Origin: Cucumis sativus
Taxonomy: Eukaryota; Streptophyta; Magnoliopsida; Cucurbitales; Cucurbitaceae
Reading direction: 5' to 3'
DNA: 64,000 nt
Assembly (NCBI RefSeq): GCF_000004075.3
Contig: NC_026659.2
Span: 2,728,001 to 2,792,000 of the forward strand
Of the stretch, positions 48,854 through 62,500 are shown in pieces; positions within the stretch are counted from its first letter, which is position 1; each line of letters opens with the position of its first letter. The translations under genes and the position numbers were made by a program. A model generated the notes under the pieces. It did not search any database and was not told where the DNA came from. It was given only the letters and a program-made list of their open reading frames with translations.

Positions 48854-49993
48854 AGACTCAGGTTTTCTGGATCACGAATGATTTTATCTTGGCTTTAGCT
48901 CAGTTTTTTAAGGAGGCCGACTTTCGGAATTTGCTCTCTTTCCAAATCTCAACAGGGTTGTTTTATGAACAAAGGCCTCCTGAATCTTGAAAAACTTGAT
49001 CACACTGTGGCTGAAATTTATCTGGGCCATGTGAATTTTGTAGTTTGGAATTCACGTGGACAAGATTTGTGTACATATAAGGTAATGTTCATCATTGAGA
49101 TACACCATATCAACTGTAATAGCGATCGTATCAAACTTGAAAACATGACATGCAGCAAGATGCGGTTGGTACTTGTGACATTGTCGATGTTATTACAAGT
49201 CAATGTGATCAGTAGAACATGTGATTTGCCTTGTAAAGAAGGCTATCAAATGTCCTAGCTAATTAAAATACAATTGTTCAAATGACATAATTAAATGGTA
49301 AATTATCACTATCAATCATGTTTTGAGCTGTTGATCCATAGGAAAATGAAATTCTATTATAGCGGTCAGTTGGTTTATAGTGTAAAGTACAAACTTCAAA
49401 ATTAGGTAAGTAAGGTTTGATTTCTTTCTTGAGTTGACAAGTTGGTTCATTATTGACGTCGATCAAATTTACTTCCTAAATTTGCCATCCAACTTGCATT
49501 GATCTTTCACTTCTTAAATTAACTCATTCAACAAATCAAATCCGAGAAAAAAACACACCAAAGCACATTAGCATCTATGTTATTTTAATTTATGATGACA
49601 ATTCTAATCGAAAGGCAAACTGGAAGGGAAAACCAAAATAGTAAGTTGAAAATTTGGGTGAAAGAGATGCTGAACAATTGGAGATGTAAAATTATTAAAT
49701 CAACAGTTTCACAAAATATAACAAGATGGATGGTAAGAGAGAGATTGAGGGAGAAAAAAATAGAAAGGAATAAGAAAAAAAAGGAAAGAAAAAAAAACTC
49801 TTTTAAGTTACAGAAAGAGTGTGTGCTACCTTGCAAATTCAGCAACTACAAATTCTTGAACACCACCTAACAATTTGCTACTTCAACAAATTAAAACTTG
49901 CTACAGATCCACCCACTGAACATTAGTAGTTCCTTTTCCCTTTCATCATAGAAAATATAATGATATAAATTCCAGTTTGCTGCATAAAGATTC
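48854..49993. other. Convergent 3' region between the LENG1-like gene and VAP27
   Basis: This holds the LENG1-like 3' UTR (to about 49,250) and the VAP27 3' UTR. A purine-rich run lies at 49,734-49,800. No further gene was seen. Confidence 0.5.
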
Positions 49994-52900
49994 TCAATTC
50001 TTCTTAAAAGCATAGCCCAAGACGATTCCAATCAATCCGACAAATATGACGAACAGGAAGGAGACGCCGCTTGCATTTTTCCTGCTATCATGCTTCAATA
50101 GTTCCTGCACAATGCAGACCTCAACCATAAGAAACTAATGTAGCCCTGATAGTCTAATATTCCACAAAAAAGGAGAATCATAATCTTATTTCCAACCGTA
50201 AAATGAAAGTTACATATTATAGTAAATATTTTCATTTGCGTAATAGTCAAAAGGTATTTGCAAGTATATCTCAAAAGTAAAGTTGTTGTTTCCCATGTAA
50301 TCATATATGAAGCTTCTTGAGCAAAATTGCATCTAGTGAAGCTTCGTCAAATCATTCCTCTTCTTACCAATTCCTGACGAAGTTTGTTGTACTGTTGCAT
50401 GGCATTATTCTTTTCCTCTGTTAGTTTCGCTATGAGAGCTCTCGCCTGCACACATATTAAGTAGCGGCATAAGCATCCTGCTAGAAGCAAAAAGTACAGC
50501 AATTGCATACACAAAAACGCACAAAAACGTATACAAATAGCTGCAGTTCCCAAGATTTAGCCAATCCAACTATCTAGATCGTGCTGAATAATTTAATAAC
50601 ATCTGAGAACCATGATAAAGGTTTGAGAACATTGCACAAACAAAAAAGAAAAACAATATTTTTGTTTAAAGGAACAAGGAGAACGAGATCCAAAGATCCT
50701 TGGACCTATGAATTATGGTACTCATGAAGTTTCAACAAAGAACCCTGAAGCAAAGGTATGGAGTTTCCCATACTCCATCCTAAGAGCTGAAAAGAAATTA
50801 TATGTTGAAAGACTGAAGAAGTTTCTGTCAATTGTCAAAAGGGGGGCAGACACCAAGTCCTGAGCTTAGCTTGGGCATCTTTGGGAACAGAGGCTAACGA
50901 TTGATTAGAAGTGCAAGAAAACTTAGTGGGATAGTGATGCTAAGGAAAAGAGAATCTGTGGAATTTGACAATGTTCAACAAACAAGCAAACTGAACTGAG
51001 TGCATAAAACATACTTTAGAGAATCAATTATTTTCCAGGAAAATTTGGAGACAGTTTTAATGCACAGCAACAAGACAAGAATATAGCATCATTCTTTCCT
51101 AGATAAAGAATCGTTTAAGTCAACAGTTTAGGAAGGTTCTCTCCAAAGTGGATATATCCTATCCTAACTCTTTAATTGGCACTGAAAAAAAGGTAAAATA
51201 TTTGAAGGTGACGGGCCTGGCTAGAACTTATGGCCTAAAAAGAATCCACGTTTACCTCTTCCCTCCTAGGCAATTCATGGTAGTTCTATCCCAATATTGC
51301 AATACTTGGGGACGAGATTATGCCAACGGGATGCATAGATTAACAATAGCAGTATCATGTTAAATTTATTATTTTGTTATGAAAATACTTCTGTTATGTA
51401 ATACTGGTTCCTTTAAAGTTAGGAAATAATGTCAAAGATCATATACGGGACCGAACTATCATATGAAATCCATGCAAAACAAGTACTCAGAATGTTTAAA
51501 CAAAATCTCAAAAGCAAATCTTCAAGTATTACAAATATTATGCAAAGGAAGTTGCATCCACCTATATGTTAACATTAAGAACTTCCATAATGAAACATAA
51601 TGCTTTCAGTTAAGATTATAATGCAATAAAATATGCTTAAAGTCTAGCTAACCAGTTTGAGTAATCCTTACTAAACAAATACTTCTATCATGTAACAAAT
51701 CCGCCAAAAACTTCTCAAGTAAGTCAACTAGTTCTAGCATAAAATTCTATTTAATAAAATAAAAGTTAAATAGAAATAGCAATTTGGGCGAGACAATTTT
51801 AAATACACCACAAGATATGCACATAAATCAGGCAACCGATTCACAGAAAAGAAAAGAGAGAGTCATCTATATATTTGCAGACAAGAAACTTAACACCTGC
51901 AGTATACCAACAACCATCCAATTTTTTTACCTCTGCAGATTTATCCTGGGGCTCCGACCGTTCGACATATCCCCTTGTAGCCTACAAACAGAAGGTGAAG
52001 GTGTGTCAATCAACAGTGTAGAAGAATGAAAAGGAAAAAAAGAGAACCCAAACTACTCACAGTATTCAAGTCAGCATCATTGAAGTTTCCATTCTCCGAT
52101 ACAGAACCTCTTGGGGAGGAACCTTCTTCAGAACCTTCGGGTACTGGAGAAGGTGGTTGAGGTGGAGAAACATAAACGACTTTCAATTTGAATTCCTCGA
52201 CCACATGCCCAGCCTCCTTGTTGAACTGCAAACCCCACGCCCATAAATATAAGTAGAATGCTAATGCTAACCACAAGCTTTAAACAATCACACTATACCT
52301 ACCATTTCTGCATTGATATCCTTTGCGGTTGCGCCATCAACTGTTTTAACACTCTGAAGGAGGAATTTATCTTTGCATTGCATATCAGAAGGAGCCTCTT
52401 TCTGGGCTTGCATGGTGACTACAAAACAAAGTACTTCCTTTATCAGCAACCAAAAATACTTATTTCAAAATTTAAAACTACAAATTACGATAGTTGATAT
52501 TGGGATTTGGAACCTATAACGTCGCATGTTGACCGTGGCGAGACAATTCCAGTGTTTGGGCGAACACAGTACTTTTTAGGGTTCGTAGTTTTCACCTAGA
52601 AAAGGATCAATTTCACATTAAGTAGACAAAAAAGCATAGTGGAACAAATTAATCAACACAAGCTAATACAAAATCGACGAAATTAACAAAGTTCACAACG
52701 TGATCTGGCGCAAAAATGATACATCAAGAGAGAAAAGGAAAAGAAATAAGAAAAGAAAGTTCAAACGCCTACATTTCCAAATCCAAAACAGCTGAATACT
52801 ACGAGTATCAAGGTATTTTCACAGTAGAAAAGATCAATTACACAAATCACAGAGATTGAATCGAACCCAAAAGAATTCAAACAGAGAGAAACAAAACCCA

Positions 52901-53157
52901 CACCTTAAATGCAACGTAGCTATCGGTCTTGTTAGACAATTGAAGGGAACAAGAGATCTGCTTCTTCAATTCGACTAAGAGAAAGAAACAAACAAAAGAG
53001 AAAAAAAAACAAATTAAGCCGAAATGAAATAAAATCCCGCAAAAGATTACAGATCCAGAAGAAGGAAATCTAGGAGAAAAAAGAAGAAAAAAAGGATGAA
53101 CTCACAGGGAAACTTGAGCTCGAGAGGTTCGATGCTGAGGAGTTCTCCCGTACTCAT
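49994..53157 (-). CDS. VAP27: VAP27-type vesicle-associated membrane protein-associated protein
   Basis: ER tail-anchored protein that tethers the ER to plasma membrane, endosomes and cytoskeleton by binding FFAT-type motifs. Eight exons in consistent phase give 241 residues: 53,106-53,157; 52,904-52,974; 52,514-52,595; 52,303-52,418; 52,061-52,225; 51,931-51,981; 50,368-50,445; 49,994-50,104. The MSP domain fills residues 1 to about 130 (LLSIEPLELKFPFELKKQ, KTTNPKKYCVRPNTG, CKDKFLLQSV). A Ser/Pro/Glu-rich linker follows, then a predicted coiled coil (ALIAKLTEEKNNAMQQYNKL) and one C-terminal membrane segment (VSFLFVIFVGLIGIVLGYAF) before KKN. Length and exon plan fit Arabidopsis VAP27-1. The intron between exons 6 and 7 is long (1.49 kb). 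Positions that usually bind FFAT are conserved. Confidence 0.95.
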
Positions 53158-55127
53158 TGTTGAGAAGAGTGAAGCAGGATCACAAAATAATGATTAAAAA
53201 AAAGGAGGGGAAGAAGATGAAATTGAAGAGAGGATAGAAGAAAAAGAATCTGGAAATGAGTTTGCTTGAGAGAAAGTTACGGGAACAGATCGAGAAAAGA
53301 GAGGAGCAACAATGGCGAACGTGCTGCAGACAAGAGAAGGAAGAAGCAAAACACGTGCCGCACGAACCAAGTAATACAACTCTTTCCCTTTATTTACCCA
53401 TTCCTTCCTTTTTCATGGGCCTCCCTCTCCCGGCCCATTGGGCTTCCTCTCCCTTTTTTTAGTACAAATAGCAAACACAAAATAGGTTTGGAAATTTTTT
53501 CAAATTAGATTCAAAATATAGCAAAAAAATTTTTAGAAAGATTTACCTAACAGATTAGATTTGATTTTGTTAAAAGTTGTTATATACTTCATTATTATTC
53601 TAATAATTTTCACCCATTATATAGTTACTTAATTTTGTAATCACAGTACTTCTTGACCTACTAAAATGAGATAAATTTGTGTTTGGATTGGAAAATTTTT
53701 TATTCAAAAAGTCATATTTGTTTAGACATTTTTTAAAAAAATGTTTATATTAAAAGTACTTGTTTGTTTGGTTACATTTTCTAATGATGTTTTCAAGGTG
53801 TTTATACTAACGTCAAACTACTATAAAATATGATTATTAAACACTACAATCTAATAAAATTAAAGTTAGAGTTTCGTTTATTTTCACCAAGTGATTTTTT
53901 TTGCACCATATGATTGTTAAAGTTAATCGGTATAGTTGGTGGGAGGGAGTTGGTGGTTCGTTGGCGACAACCATGGACTTGAGGGGCAAGAGATAATTAA
54001 AAATTGATAGTGCAAATTTATATTAGTTAAGATTTTCGGTTTCGATGATACTAGTATTAGTACTTGAGCTCTAGGTATTGTTTAACGACCCCTTGAATTT
54101 TAAATTTTGTGTTTAACAATTTTTCAAATTAAAATGAAGAAGTTATTCCACATTAGTTCTAAATAAGGTTTAAATTAGAAAAGGTGAATTTGATGTGATT
54201 TTGTATGGAAATTTTTTATTTGAATCAGTGATTATTATTATTATGATTTCCATGATTTTTAACTCATTTCCCAATTATGTAAATTGCCTAATTTGGAAAG
54301 AAAAATAAAAACGAATGATAACAATTGGCAACTTAATTAATGGTTCGTGATTTTTATTGAAGAAATTACTATACATGCAATCATGCAATTTCTTATAAAT
54401 GAAACATTTCTAAATATGCTTATGGTTGTTTGGATTATAACAATACTTTTGGTCAAATTACAAATTTATTCCTAAATTTTAATGAAAATATACTCAAAAC
54501 ATTAGTCATTTTTAGCATAAACATCATAATCCACCTTTTGAATGAAGATGATAACTTTTTAACCTTTTCATAACAAGTGAAAGGGCTATTCACAAATTAT
54601 AATCATCTTACAAAATCTTAGTGCAAATATACATAGAATTCTATTAAAAAATGATTTAATTTAAACTACAAATCGCTTTTAAAATGCTTCTTTATTTTCC
54701 AAACTAATTTTGCAGAGTACTTCCCTTAATAAATTATACCAAACTCACACTTCCTGGAAACTAAATATTCTTCCAAGGGAGAAAATATGAGCAATTGTAC
54801 ATTGATTACTCATTTACACATTCATCTTTTACTTCTCATTCTACTACAAAATAAAATTAATAATAAAAGAAAGAATCTTGATAATTTAAGGCTAGCCATT
54901 GGTCCCTTTCCTGAATCAGAAGCAATAAAAACAAAGCCTTTCTTCCAGTGAATACTAAAAGAACAATTCCTGTAGAGATTGACACAAAACTTTGAATCAA
55001 TGAAGCAATACACTCATAATAGATGCCTTAACTTTGGTTGGAGATATCAAACTTTTCTTCTCTCTATAACAGTGAACAATCATAGAGGAGACATACCCAC
55101 TACTGTTGAAGTGATCTGGTGTGTGAG
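53158..55127. other. Intergenic between VAP27 start and HINT4 end
   Basis: 53,158-53,330 is probably the VAP27 leader and promoter. The rest is AT-rich; 54,700-55,127 may include the HINT4 3' UTR. No other exon was recognised. Confidence 0.5.
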
Positions 55128-58100
55128 CTAAGGCTTTATTTTCTCCAACAACTTCTCAGCTTCAATGAATCCGATCGATCCCAATGATAAATATTTTGCA
55201 AACTTCCACCTGTTTGCTGCCCCGTTTCGGTTCAGAATTTTGTTGTTGAAAGAAATAGTATCAAATTTCACATTGATAAGACTGAGAAACTGGTTACCTG
55301 GGTGTGTAAGGAAGAGCAAAACAATGGAGATGTAAGTGATTGACACTGTTCATCGGTGGCTGATGGAAGCCAAATCTTGCAGAGAAAGAGAAGAGAAGCA
55401 TCAATTTTAGAATCATGCTGTTCTAAAGTAAAATATAAGAACTAAAAGTAGAGTTGAAAGCAGAACTGTGAAGCATTTAGTATTTCATGTCAGTAGTAAA
55501 AAGAAGGTTTAAATACTAATATACTCTTAAAATCCTAATAACATTCCTAATCTTGTCCCAATGTCATTCCTATATCAATACCTTTCAAAGAAATCCAAAT
55601 CAGAACAACTCATGAATTCAACTCTGGAATTTCATTGGAGCCAAAGTTTCTCAGTGTCATCCACACCCCTTCCCCTTGGAAAGAAGCCTCTAGTTTTCAT
55701 TACCTGTTATGCTGAATCAGATTCCAAGAAATGCCTGGAAACTATCTTTACATGTGATGTGAAATTTCTTTTATTCAAGTTTGTTAACTCACTTTCTACC
55801 TCCTGATCATTAACTGAACCAAGACTCCTTTTTCTTTGCCCAAAGTCTATTGACCAGAAGATAATCTTCTCTTCAGGTATCGATCCTATATCCGTTCTGC
55901 TGAACAGAAAGGCGATCTATCTCTGATTCTCCATCATGCCATGTAGGAAATGAAACTAAGATATCCTTTCGCACTAGACAAAGTTTGTAGTAGAACTTGA
56001 ACAACAAAACTCGCAGGAATTCACAATTACAGTACATTATTCATCACTTGGTCCACCTTGGAAGAAAGAACTAAGTTGCGATCAGGTACTATGCCCTTAA
56101 AGTAGCTTTTCAACACTAATAGAAGTGTTCACAATGAATTATCATAAGGTAATGCAAACATTAACAATTTTTATAAGTTTCCACAATAATATGTTGCAAG
56201 CACAAACCAGCCCAAGTGGGGATATTATAAACCAAACATATGAAAGGATTGAGAATGTGAGACATTGTTAATTCATTGAAATCCATGTTTTCTTTAGTTT
56301 TACCCTGCTTTAGCATTTGAATGAAGAGTACACAATACAAACACCGTTTACTTGCTGAAGACTAGCAACATAATGGTTTTGAAGAGTGGTTATCATTCAG
56401 TGTACCTGTGCTTTAATTGAGGTGAATCTTGGGATAGAAGTGTCTGCCCCACCTCCAACATGTGACTTACTGCTAAAAATAATCCACACAGAAATAAGCA
56501 AGTCATTATCAGAATTAGCAAGCAGACCAAAGATTTAAAAATGCAATCTCTGTGGGAGGCAGTAGGAGGATCTAAGTCATTTACTGTGGAGTGTCATTTC
56601 ACAAACTGCCTTTGGGATTGTTGGTGGAGTTCTTTTGAGGTTAGTGGGGCTCGTATCAGGGATGGGTGTTGTTAGTTGGAGAAGATGGTTTTGCATTTGC
56701 TCCCCGAGGAAGGGAAAAATGTTGTGACAAGAGAGTTCCTTTGCTATTTTGTGGGTACTTGGTTGGAGCCTAATAGCAGAGTTTTAAGGGATATGGAGAA
56801 ATCTAGAGAGGACGTCTGCGAGCTTTAATGCTTCTGGTTGGGAGCTGGTCACTAGACCGTTTTGTAGTTATGATACCAGCCTTATTCCTTTGAATTTGAG
56901 TCTCTTTTCGTAGTTAGTGTTGAACTCATGTTTTTCAGGCTTGTTTTTTGTAATCCATTGTATTCTTTCATTTTTTTGAATGAAAGTTCAGTTTCTTAAC
57001 AAACAAAAGAAAACCCTTGTGTTTTAGAAGGTGCGACTCTAGTCTAGATCCATGACACATATATAACACCTGGGTTTTTTTTCCTTCAGAAAGAAAGGAA
57101 GAAATTTGCTTGCATATCTAATCTTTACTATTTTCTCAAAACGGGAATGTCAAGACCACGTTGAGCATTATGGCCTACTCATTTTCGTGCAGTTTTTTTC
57201 CCACCCCAAGGCTAGCTTTGAGAATGAGAGGGTTCAAAAATGGAGGTCGAAGGAAGGAGAGAATATGGTAAGGTTTAATGCAGACAAAAAGGTACCAATA
57301 GATTTTATCAATTATATCATGCAACTATATCTCTTGCTTTTCAAGGACTTGTTCCCCCACCCATTGCCTCCCCCTGTCCCTTTCGTTAAACAAAAAACCA
57401 TAAATGAATTGCATTTAACAATGGTTACATTACCAAGTGAGTAATCTTCAGCTCTTCTCTGGAGATTCCTAACTGTGGGAATGTGCTCCTTGGGAATTAC
57501 CAAGAAATGCCTACAAAATGGCAATCCGAAGTAAGAATGTTTTATAGATGCCTTTAATAACAGAAGATCAATTGCATCTAACATTTTTGTGGTGGAAATT
57601 GCTAGTGCATCCTAATACAAATCAAAGGATTGAAAATGAGTTGACCAATTCTTGTAAATGACTCGAACAGAAGAAACACAAACGATTGAAAAATGAGAGT
57701 CAAATCAAAAGATGACAATGAACCCACTATTTCTTTGTTTCTTAGTACGTGATGCATATATCTCTTTCCAGATTTTACAGAATCCACAATGGCAATTGAC
57801 ACTCACCATTTAGTGGCCTTATAGAGGCCATCCTCAACACCTTCGAGATGGCAATTCACGAAGGTCGTAGATGGCCACTGAGAACCTACTACAAACAGGT
57901 CATAAATGTTAAAAACCAACAAGTGGAAGAATCATAAAAAAGTATGATCGAAATAAGCGACAAGAGCTCTTGAACTCAGCAGATTATCAAGGACTTCAAT
58001 TGATAATGACATCCTAGAATGTACATTGTCAACCTTGTATCTGGAAATATTTTGGGGCAGTTCAGAACTTAAAATGTAAAAGACCCTTAACAATAAGTCC

Positions 58101-58638
58101 GTCTAGCATTACTTTTGCCCAAAGATCTAAAACATTGCCTCTTTCTAAATTTTTCCTGCCGCCATTGGTATTTGCTATCCAGGTCTAGATGTAGATTGTC
58201 CATTGAATATCAAGCAACCGACGAAATGGGTATACAAAAGTAGAAGATTTTTTTCCTAAAGAAGCTAAATCAATGAAAAAATGAAGATGAAATTAACCCA
58301 GAAGATATCTCAGAAGCCTCATATCTATAGCAAAACTGAATCAAACGCTAGAAAAAAGGGTTCATTCTATAGATTAAGAGGTTCCGTTCAAAATACCTGA
58401 CAGCAGAAGGGTTTATATCTTCAAAAGCAACAACTCTCTCATCCTGCAGAATCCGATATACTTAATCAGAGACGCTTCATTCAATCGCCGGTATAAGAGA
58501 AGAAGAAGAAGAAGCACAAGAAAAATGGTTTTAATCAGAGAAACGAAAGGAGCAGACAAAATGAAGAAGGCTGTTGGCGGTAGAATTATAAGCTTTCTGG
58601 CAGAAAATACAAGATGAAATTGCTGCTGCTGCTGCCAT
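55128..58638 (-). CDS. HINT4: HIT-domain protein, HINT4-like adenylylsulfatase / APS phosphorylase
   Basis: Histidine-triad nucleotide hydrolase. Plant HINT4-type enzymes are annotated as acting on adenosine 5'-phosphosulfate, releasing AMP or ADP. Six exons in phase: 58,558-58,638; 58,397-58,443; 57,434-57,510; 56,406-56,469; 55,298-55,375; 55,128-55,209 (142 residues). The start MAAAAAISSCIFCQ has the zinc-type CxxC pair. FLVIPKEHIPTVRNLQRR is the HIT core, NSVNHLHLHC carries the H-X-H-X-H catalytic triad, and the C-terminus is GFIEAEKLLEKIKP. A loop residue difference (LLHF before DERVVAFED, where relatives have LLHT) is minor. Intron 3 contains a repeat-like segment. Head-to-head with PRMT7 across 0.94 kb. 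Confidence 0.93.
56545..57005 (+). repeat. Possible decayed retroelement fragment in HINT4 intron 3
   Basis: This segment is visibly richer in G than the surrounding intron. It reads open in pieces on the + strand, against the gene, and ends in a T-rich tail (TTTTTTTGAATGAAAGTTCAG) of the kind seen at 3' ends of plant non-LTR elements. No reverse transcriptase motif was identified. The family and borders are uncertain, and it may simply be a gene fragment. Confidence 0.3.
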
Positions 58639-59578
58639 TTTTGCTTTTCACAAAATTCTCCAACCAACTTCCCTATTTGCAGCGGAGCTTCTTGATGCAA
58701 AATAGCTATCGATTCGGAATAGTTAGGATGAAAAATGAAAATTGATATAAAGGGAAAATTTCCCTTAAACAAATAAATCAATAAACAGATAATTGGAGGA
58801 ATGACTCAAAATATTGGGGCTGAAACGAGTTTTTTCTCATCTATTTTTTAAAGTTTTAATATTGGTATTATTGACATGATGTATAACGATGGGACATTTT
58901 GCTCTCGCTCTTGATTTCTTCTTCCTCAATCTTCAATCTCGTCAATAATATAACCAACACTCATCCATCTTGATTTCCTTGGATTGTATCATTCTTACAA
59001 CACTCATTCTCCTCAAAACAATGAAGATCAACTCAAGAGTAAATAAAGACTAACCATTACAGTCAATAAATCAAACCAAACTAAAGATAACTCAAATAAC
59101 AATCTTTAATTACACTTATATTAACTTGATCTTCTCTTGCGCTCTCACCCATTTTGATCTCATTCATTTTTTCTCTCTTGCTCTCTTACGTCCTAACTAC
59201 CCCATACAATTGACGTTTTGATCCTACTTTGACACCTCACTCACTGATATATTCAATCAATTTGATCTTTGATGCTAGCAACATCACTGCAACTAGAAGA
59301 AAATGGCAAAAGAAAAATTTGGAAAGAGGAAGATAGCACAATGAAAATTAAAGGTAATTTTATAATTTTAACTGATGTGGGAAAAATTCATGTTAGGACT
59401 CTTTTTTGGGGCTTCTATACAGTATAATTTATATAGCAAAATGTGAACTTTATGCACTAAGAAAAAGGAAAAACGTGAACTTTATTTCTTCATTAATTTT
59501 ATTTAATTCCAATTTAGGCGCCGCTTCCGCAACCCAAATTTTCCAAATGACTATGAGCTCTATATTTCTCAGTCTCTC
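58639..59578. promoter_or_regulatory. Shared upstream region of divergent HINT4 and PRMT7
   Basis: 940 bases separate the two start codons, so both promoters must lie here. The middle is AT-rich with pyrimidine patches (TCTCTCTTGCTCTCTTACG near 59,171). No TATA box can be assigned with confidence. Confidence 0.45.
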
Positions 59579-62500
59579 ATGGCTACTTCTCTAGTGCCCA
59601 GATCCTTGTTTGGCATTCTTCATCTTGTTACCACAACCCCTTTTACTTTGGCCCCTCAATCATTCAATCCCTTCAAGTTTTCTGCAGCTCGAACCATGAG
59701 TTCTGAGTCAACTCAGCGCCTTTTCCAGCTACGGTTTGATCCACTTACCGGTAACTCGGAGTGGGTAGTCATCGAAGAAGAGGCTGAAGGAGTTCCAGAG
59801 AATTCTCAGAAACCCCTTTTGGCGACAACTTCATATTTGGATATGCTCAATGATTCCACTAGAAACAGAGCGTTTTGTGAAGCCATTGATAAGACTATAT
59901 CAAAGCCTTGCCATGTTCTTGATATTGGGTATTTTTTTAGTTCTGTTTTGAGCCTTCTTGCTTTGAAATTGATGAAGAGAAGATGTTGATCTTATTGAAG
60001 TTACTGTTTTATGCTTTTGTGTGCTTGTGGGTTTTTTTCAGTTGATTAAATTTTGTTTTATCTTTTATGAAATTTAATTTTGAAAATGTCAATGTATATT
60101 GTGAGTTCATTCATCAGGTGAAATCAGTGCAAGTAATTGCTCAGGTGCAAATGGTTTTTATGGGTTTTGCTGACTTTTTTATTAATTTACTATTTCCAGT
60201 GCTGGAACTGGTTTGCTATCAATGATGGCTGCACGAGCAATGGACTCTGTCATAGGTGATTGCAAGGGAATGGTTACGGCTTGTGAATCTTATCTTCCAA
60301 TGGTGAAGTTGATGAGGAAAGTCTTGCGTCTTAATGGAATGGAAAGGAAAGTAAAAGTTATTAACAAACGCTCTGATGAATTTCAGTTTGGTGCTGATTT
60401 TACTTCTCGAGCTGATGCCCTTGTGAGTATCATTTACATTCAAACTCTCTTCCTCTTTCTTTTGTGAACCCTGTAAACTACAAGATATTCAAAATCATAC
60501 ATTTAGAAGGTGACTAAACAAAGAAATTTTGAGCTGTTCAGACTCAAGAGGAAGACAAACAAAGAAATTTTGAATTGTTTCTCACTATCTTTGGACTGTT
60601 TCATCTACTTTTGTTTGTTTACTCAGTCTTTTTGTCGAGTTTCTTGTCCACTAAAATGTCATTGATATATAGGATATCTTTCAAGGCAGCTTATGGAAAT
60701 AAATAGTTTCTTCGACTTTCCTTTGTGAATTCTGAATATTTCAGTTACTTTTTGCCCTTTCAATGATTGAATCTGCCAATTAATTGAAGGTTAGTGAGAT
60801 TTTGGACTCAGAACTGTTAGGTGAGGGGCTTATACCGACCTTACAGCATGCACATGACAAACTTTTAGTGGAAAATCCACTGACTGTGCCATACAGAGCA
60901 ACCATATATGGTCAGGTATTTAAAAAGCCCTTCCTTGCTTCAAAAGCTTTAATATTATTTGTACGGAAGTTTCATTTTCTTCTTGACTTCATATTATTAT
61001 ATGTCAAACTATGAAGTATGGACCTTTTCTGTTTATTTCAGCATATCAATGAAATGGTTATTGTTTCCTATAAAGAAGAATAAAAATAAAAACTATGCAG
61101 TCTAGGACTTGTACTCTTTTGCATTCACAGTTTCCTTAACAGCAATAAAAACTGTTTCTCTTTGTTTGTGTCATTTTCAGCTGGTTGAGAGCACATACTT
61201 GTGGAAGCTTCATGATTTACGTAACAATGAAGCAAAAGCATGTGATGGCATCCATCTTGTTCCAGTAGGGGATCCTATCATATGTGTCAAGCCACAGCAA
61301 TATGCAATGCATTGTGATGCGATTGCCAATGAAGTAAAGCTGGTAATGATCTAAAATCTGACCTGACTCTCATAATCTTCAAGTGGTTTTATTACTATTT
61401 TTTTCAGGATTCATCCAGCTCTCAGAACCCTTCAGAGTTTTCGAATTTGATTTTTGGAAACGTCCAGAGAGTCATGCTGAAAATGAGGTGCATGTCAAGG
61501 CAACTGACAGTGGTAGAGTTCATGCTGTAGTTTCATGGTAACCGCTTTGTTGTTATTTTGTGATAGTTATTTTCTGCCAAACTTCTTTCACTGAACCACT
61601 ATGATTGATTTCTAATATTTTTCTGTAGGTGGACGCTGCAGCTTGATCGTGAAGGAACAATCTTTTATTCTACTGCCCCGAAGTGGATAAGTCCACCTTA
61701 TAATGCAGGTGAGTCGTAGACAATGAGTTGAATGATTAACAGCAGGACCTTTGTTTTTTGAACCAGCAGGACATTTTGCTGCTTTGTGCTTATCGTACCA
61801 TTTCAAACCTCACATGTCAATTGAACTGTATATACTAGACACTCAGACTACATGGTTTATTGCTCGAAGATTGACAGAGTGATTAAGCTTGTTCCATACT
61901 TCAACAGGAGCTGGTGACTGGTGTGACCATTGGAAACAGTGTGTTTGGTTTATCCCAGGCAATGGTGTGTCAATATCCAAGGAAGAAAAGGTTCATTTAT
62001 GTGCTTCTCATAATGATACTACCTTCTCATATCATCTGAAGGCTCAAATTCCAGGAGGTGAGATTTTGAAGCATGGTGTCAATGCCGAGAATTTTAAACT
62101 CATACTGCCACCAGAAAGAATTGCAGTTTATGGAGATAGAGAATGGAGACTTGCAATGTTAACGGCAATAAAAACTGCGGTATGATAACTCTCTCTCCAC
62201 CACTCTCATTCCCCCCCTTTCTTTAGCACATAGCATATCAATTTAAGCACCATGCTCATATACATACCTCCTTATACTTGAGCTCTGCTATCTTCTGAAC
62301 CTCATTGTTGTTATCGTCATCTTTGAAACCTTTGCAGTTGCAGGGAAGAGCTCCCTCTGCATGCATGATTGCAGATGATAGTGTTTTCTTGACGCTTATG
62401 GTTGCTTGCCTTTCGAAAAAAACGCTTGTTTTGTCATTGTTTCCTGGGATTCGGGAAAAGGGTACCAAGTATTTGCAGGCTGTTTCTCGTGTAAATGGTA

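Noticed and set aside
49592-49870. 92-residue Lys-rich + strand open frame
   Set aside because: Product of a purine-rich run; no domain; lies between convergent genes.
58413-58781. 122-residue - strand open frame over HINT4 exons 1 and 2
   Set aside because: Reads through an intron in a frame that does not match the HIT protein.
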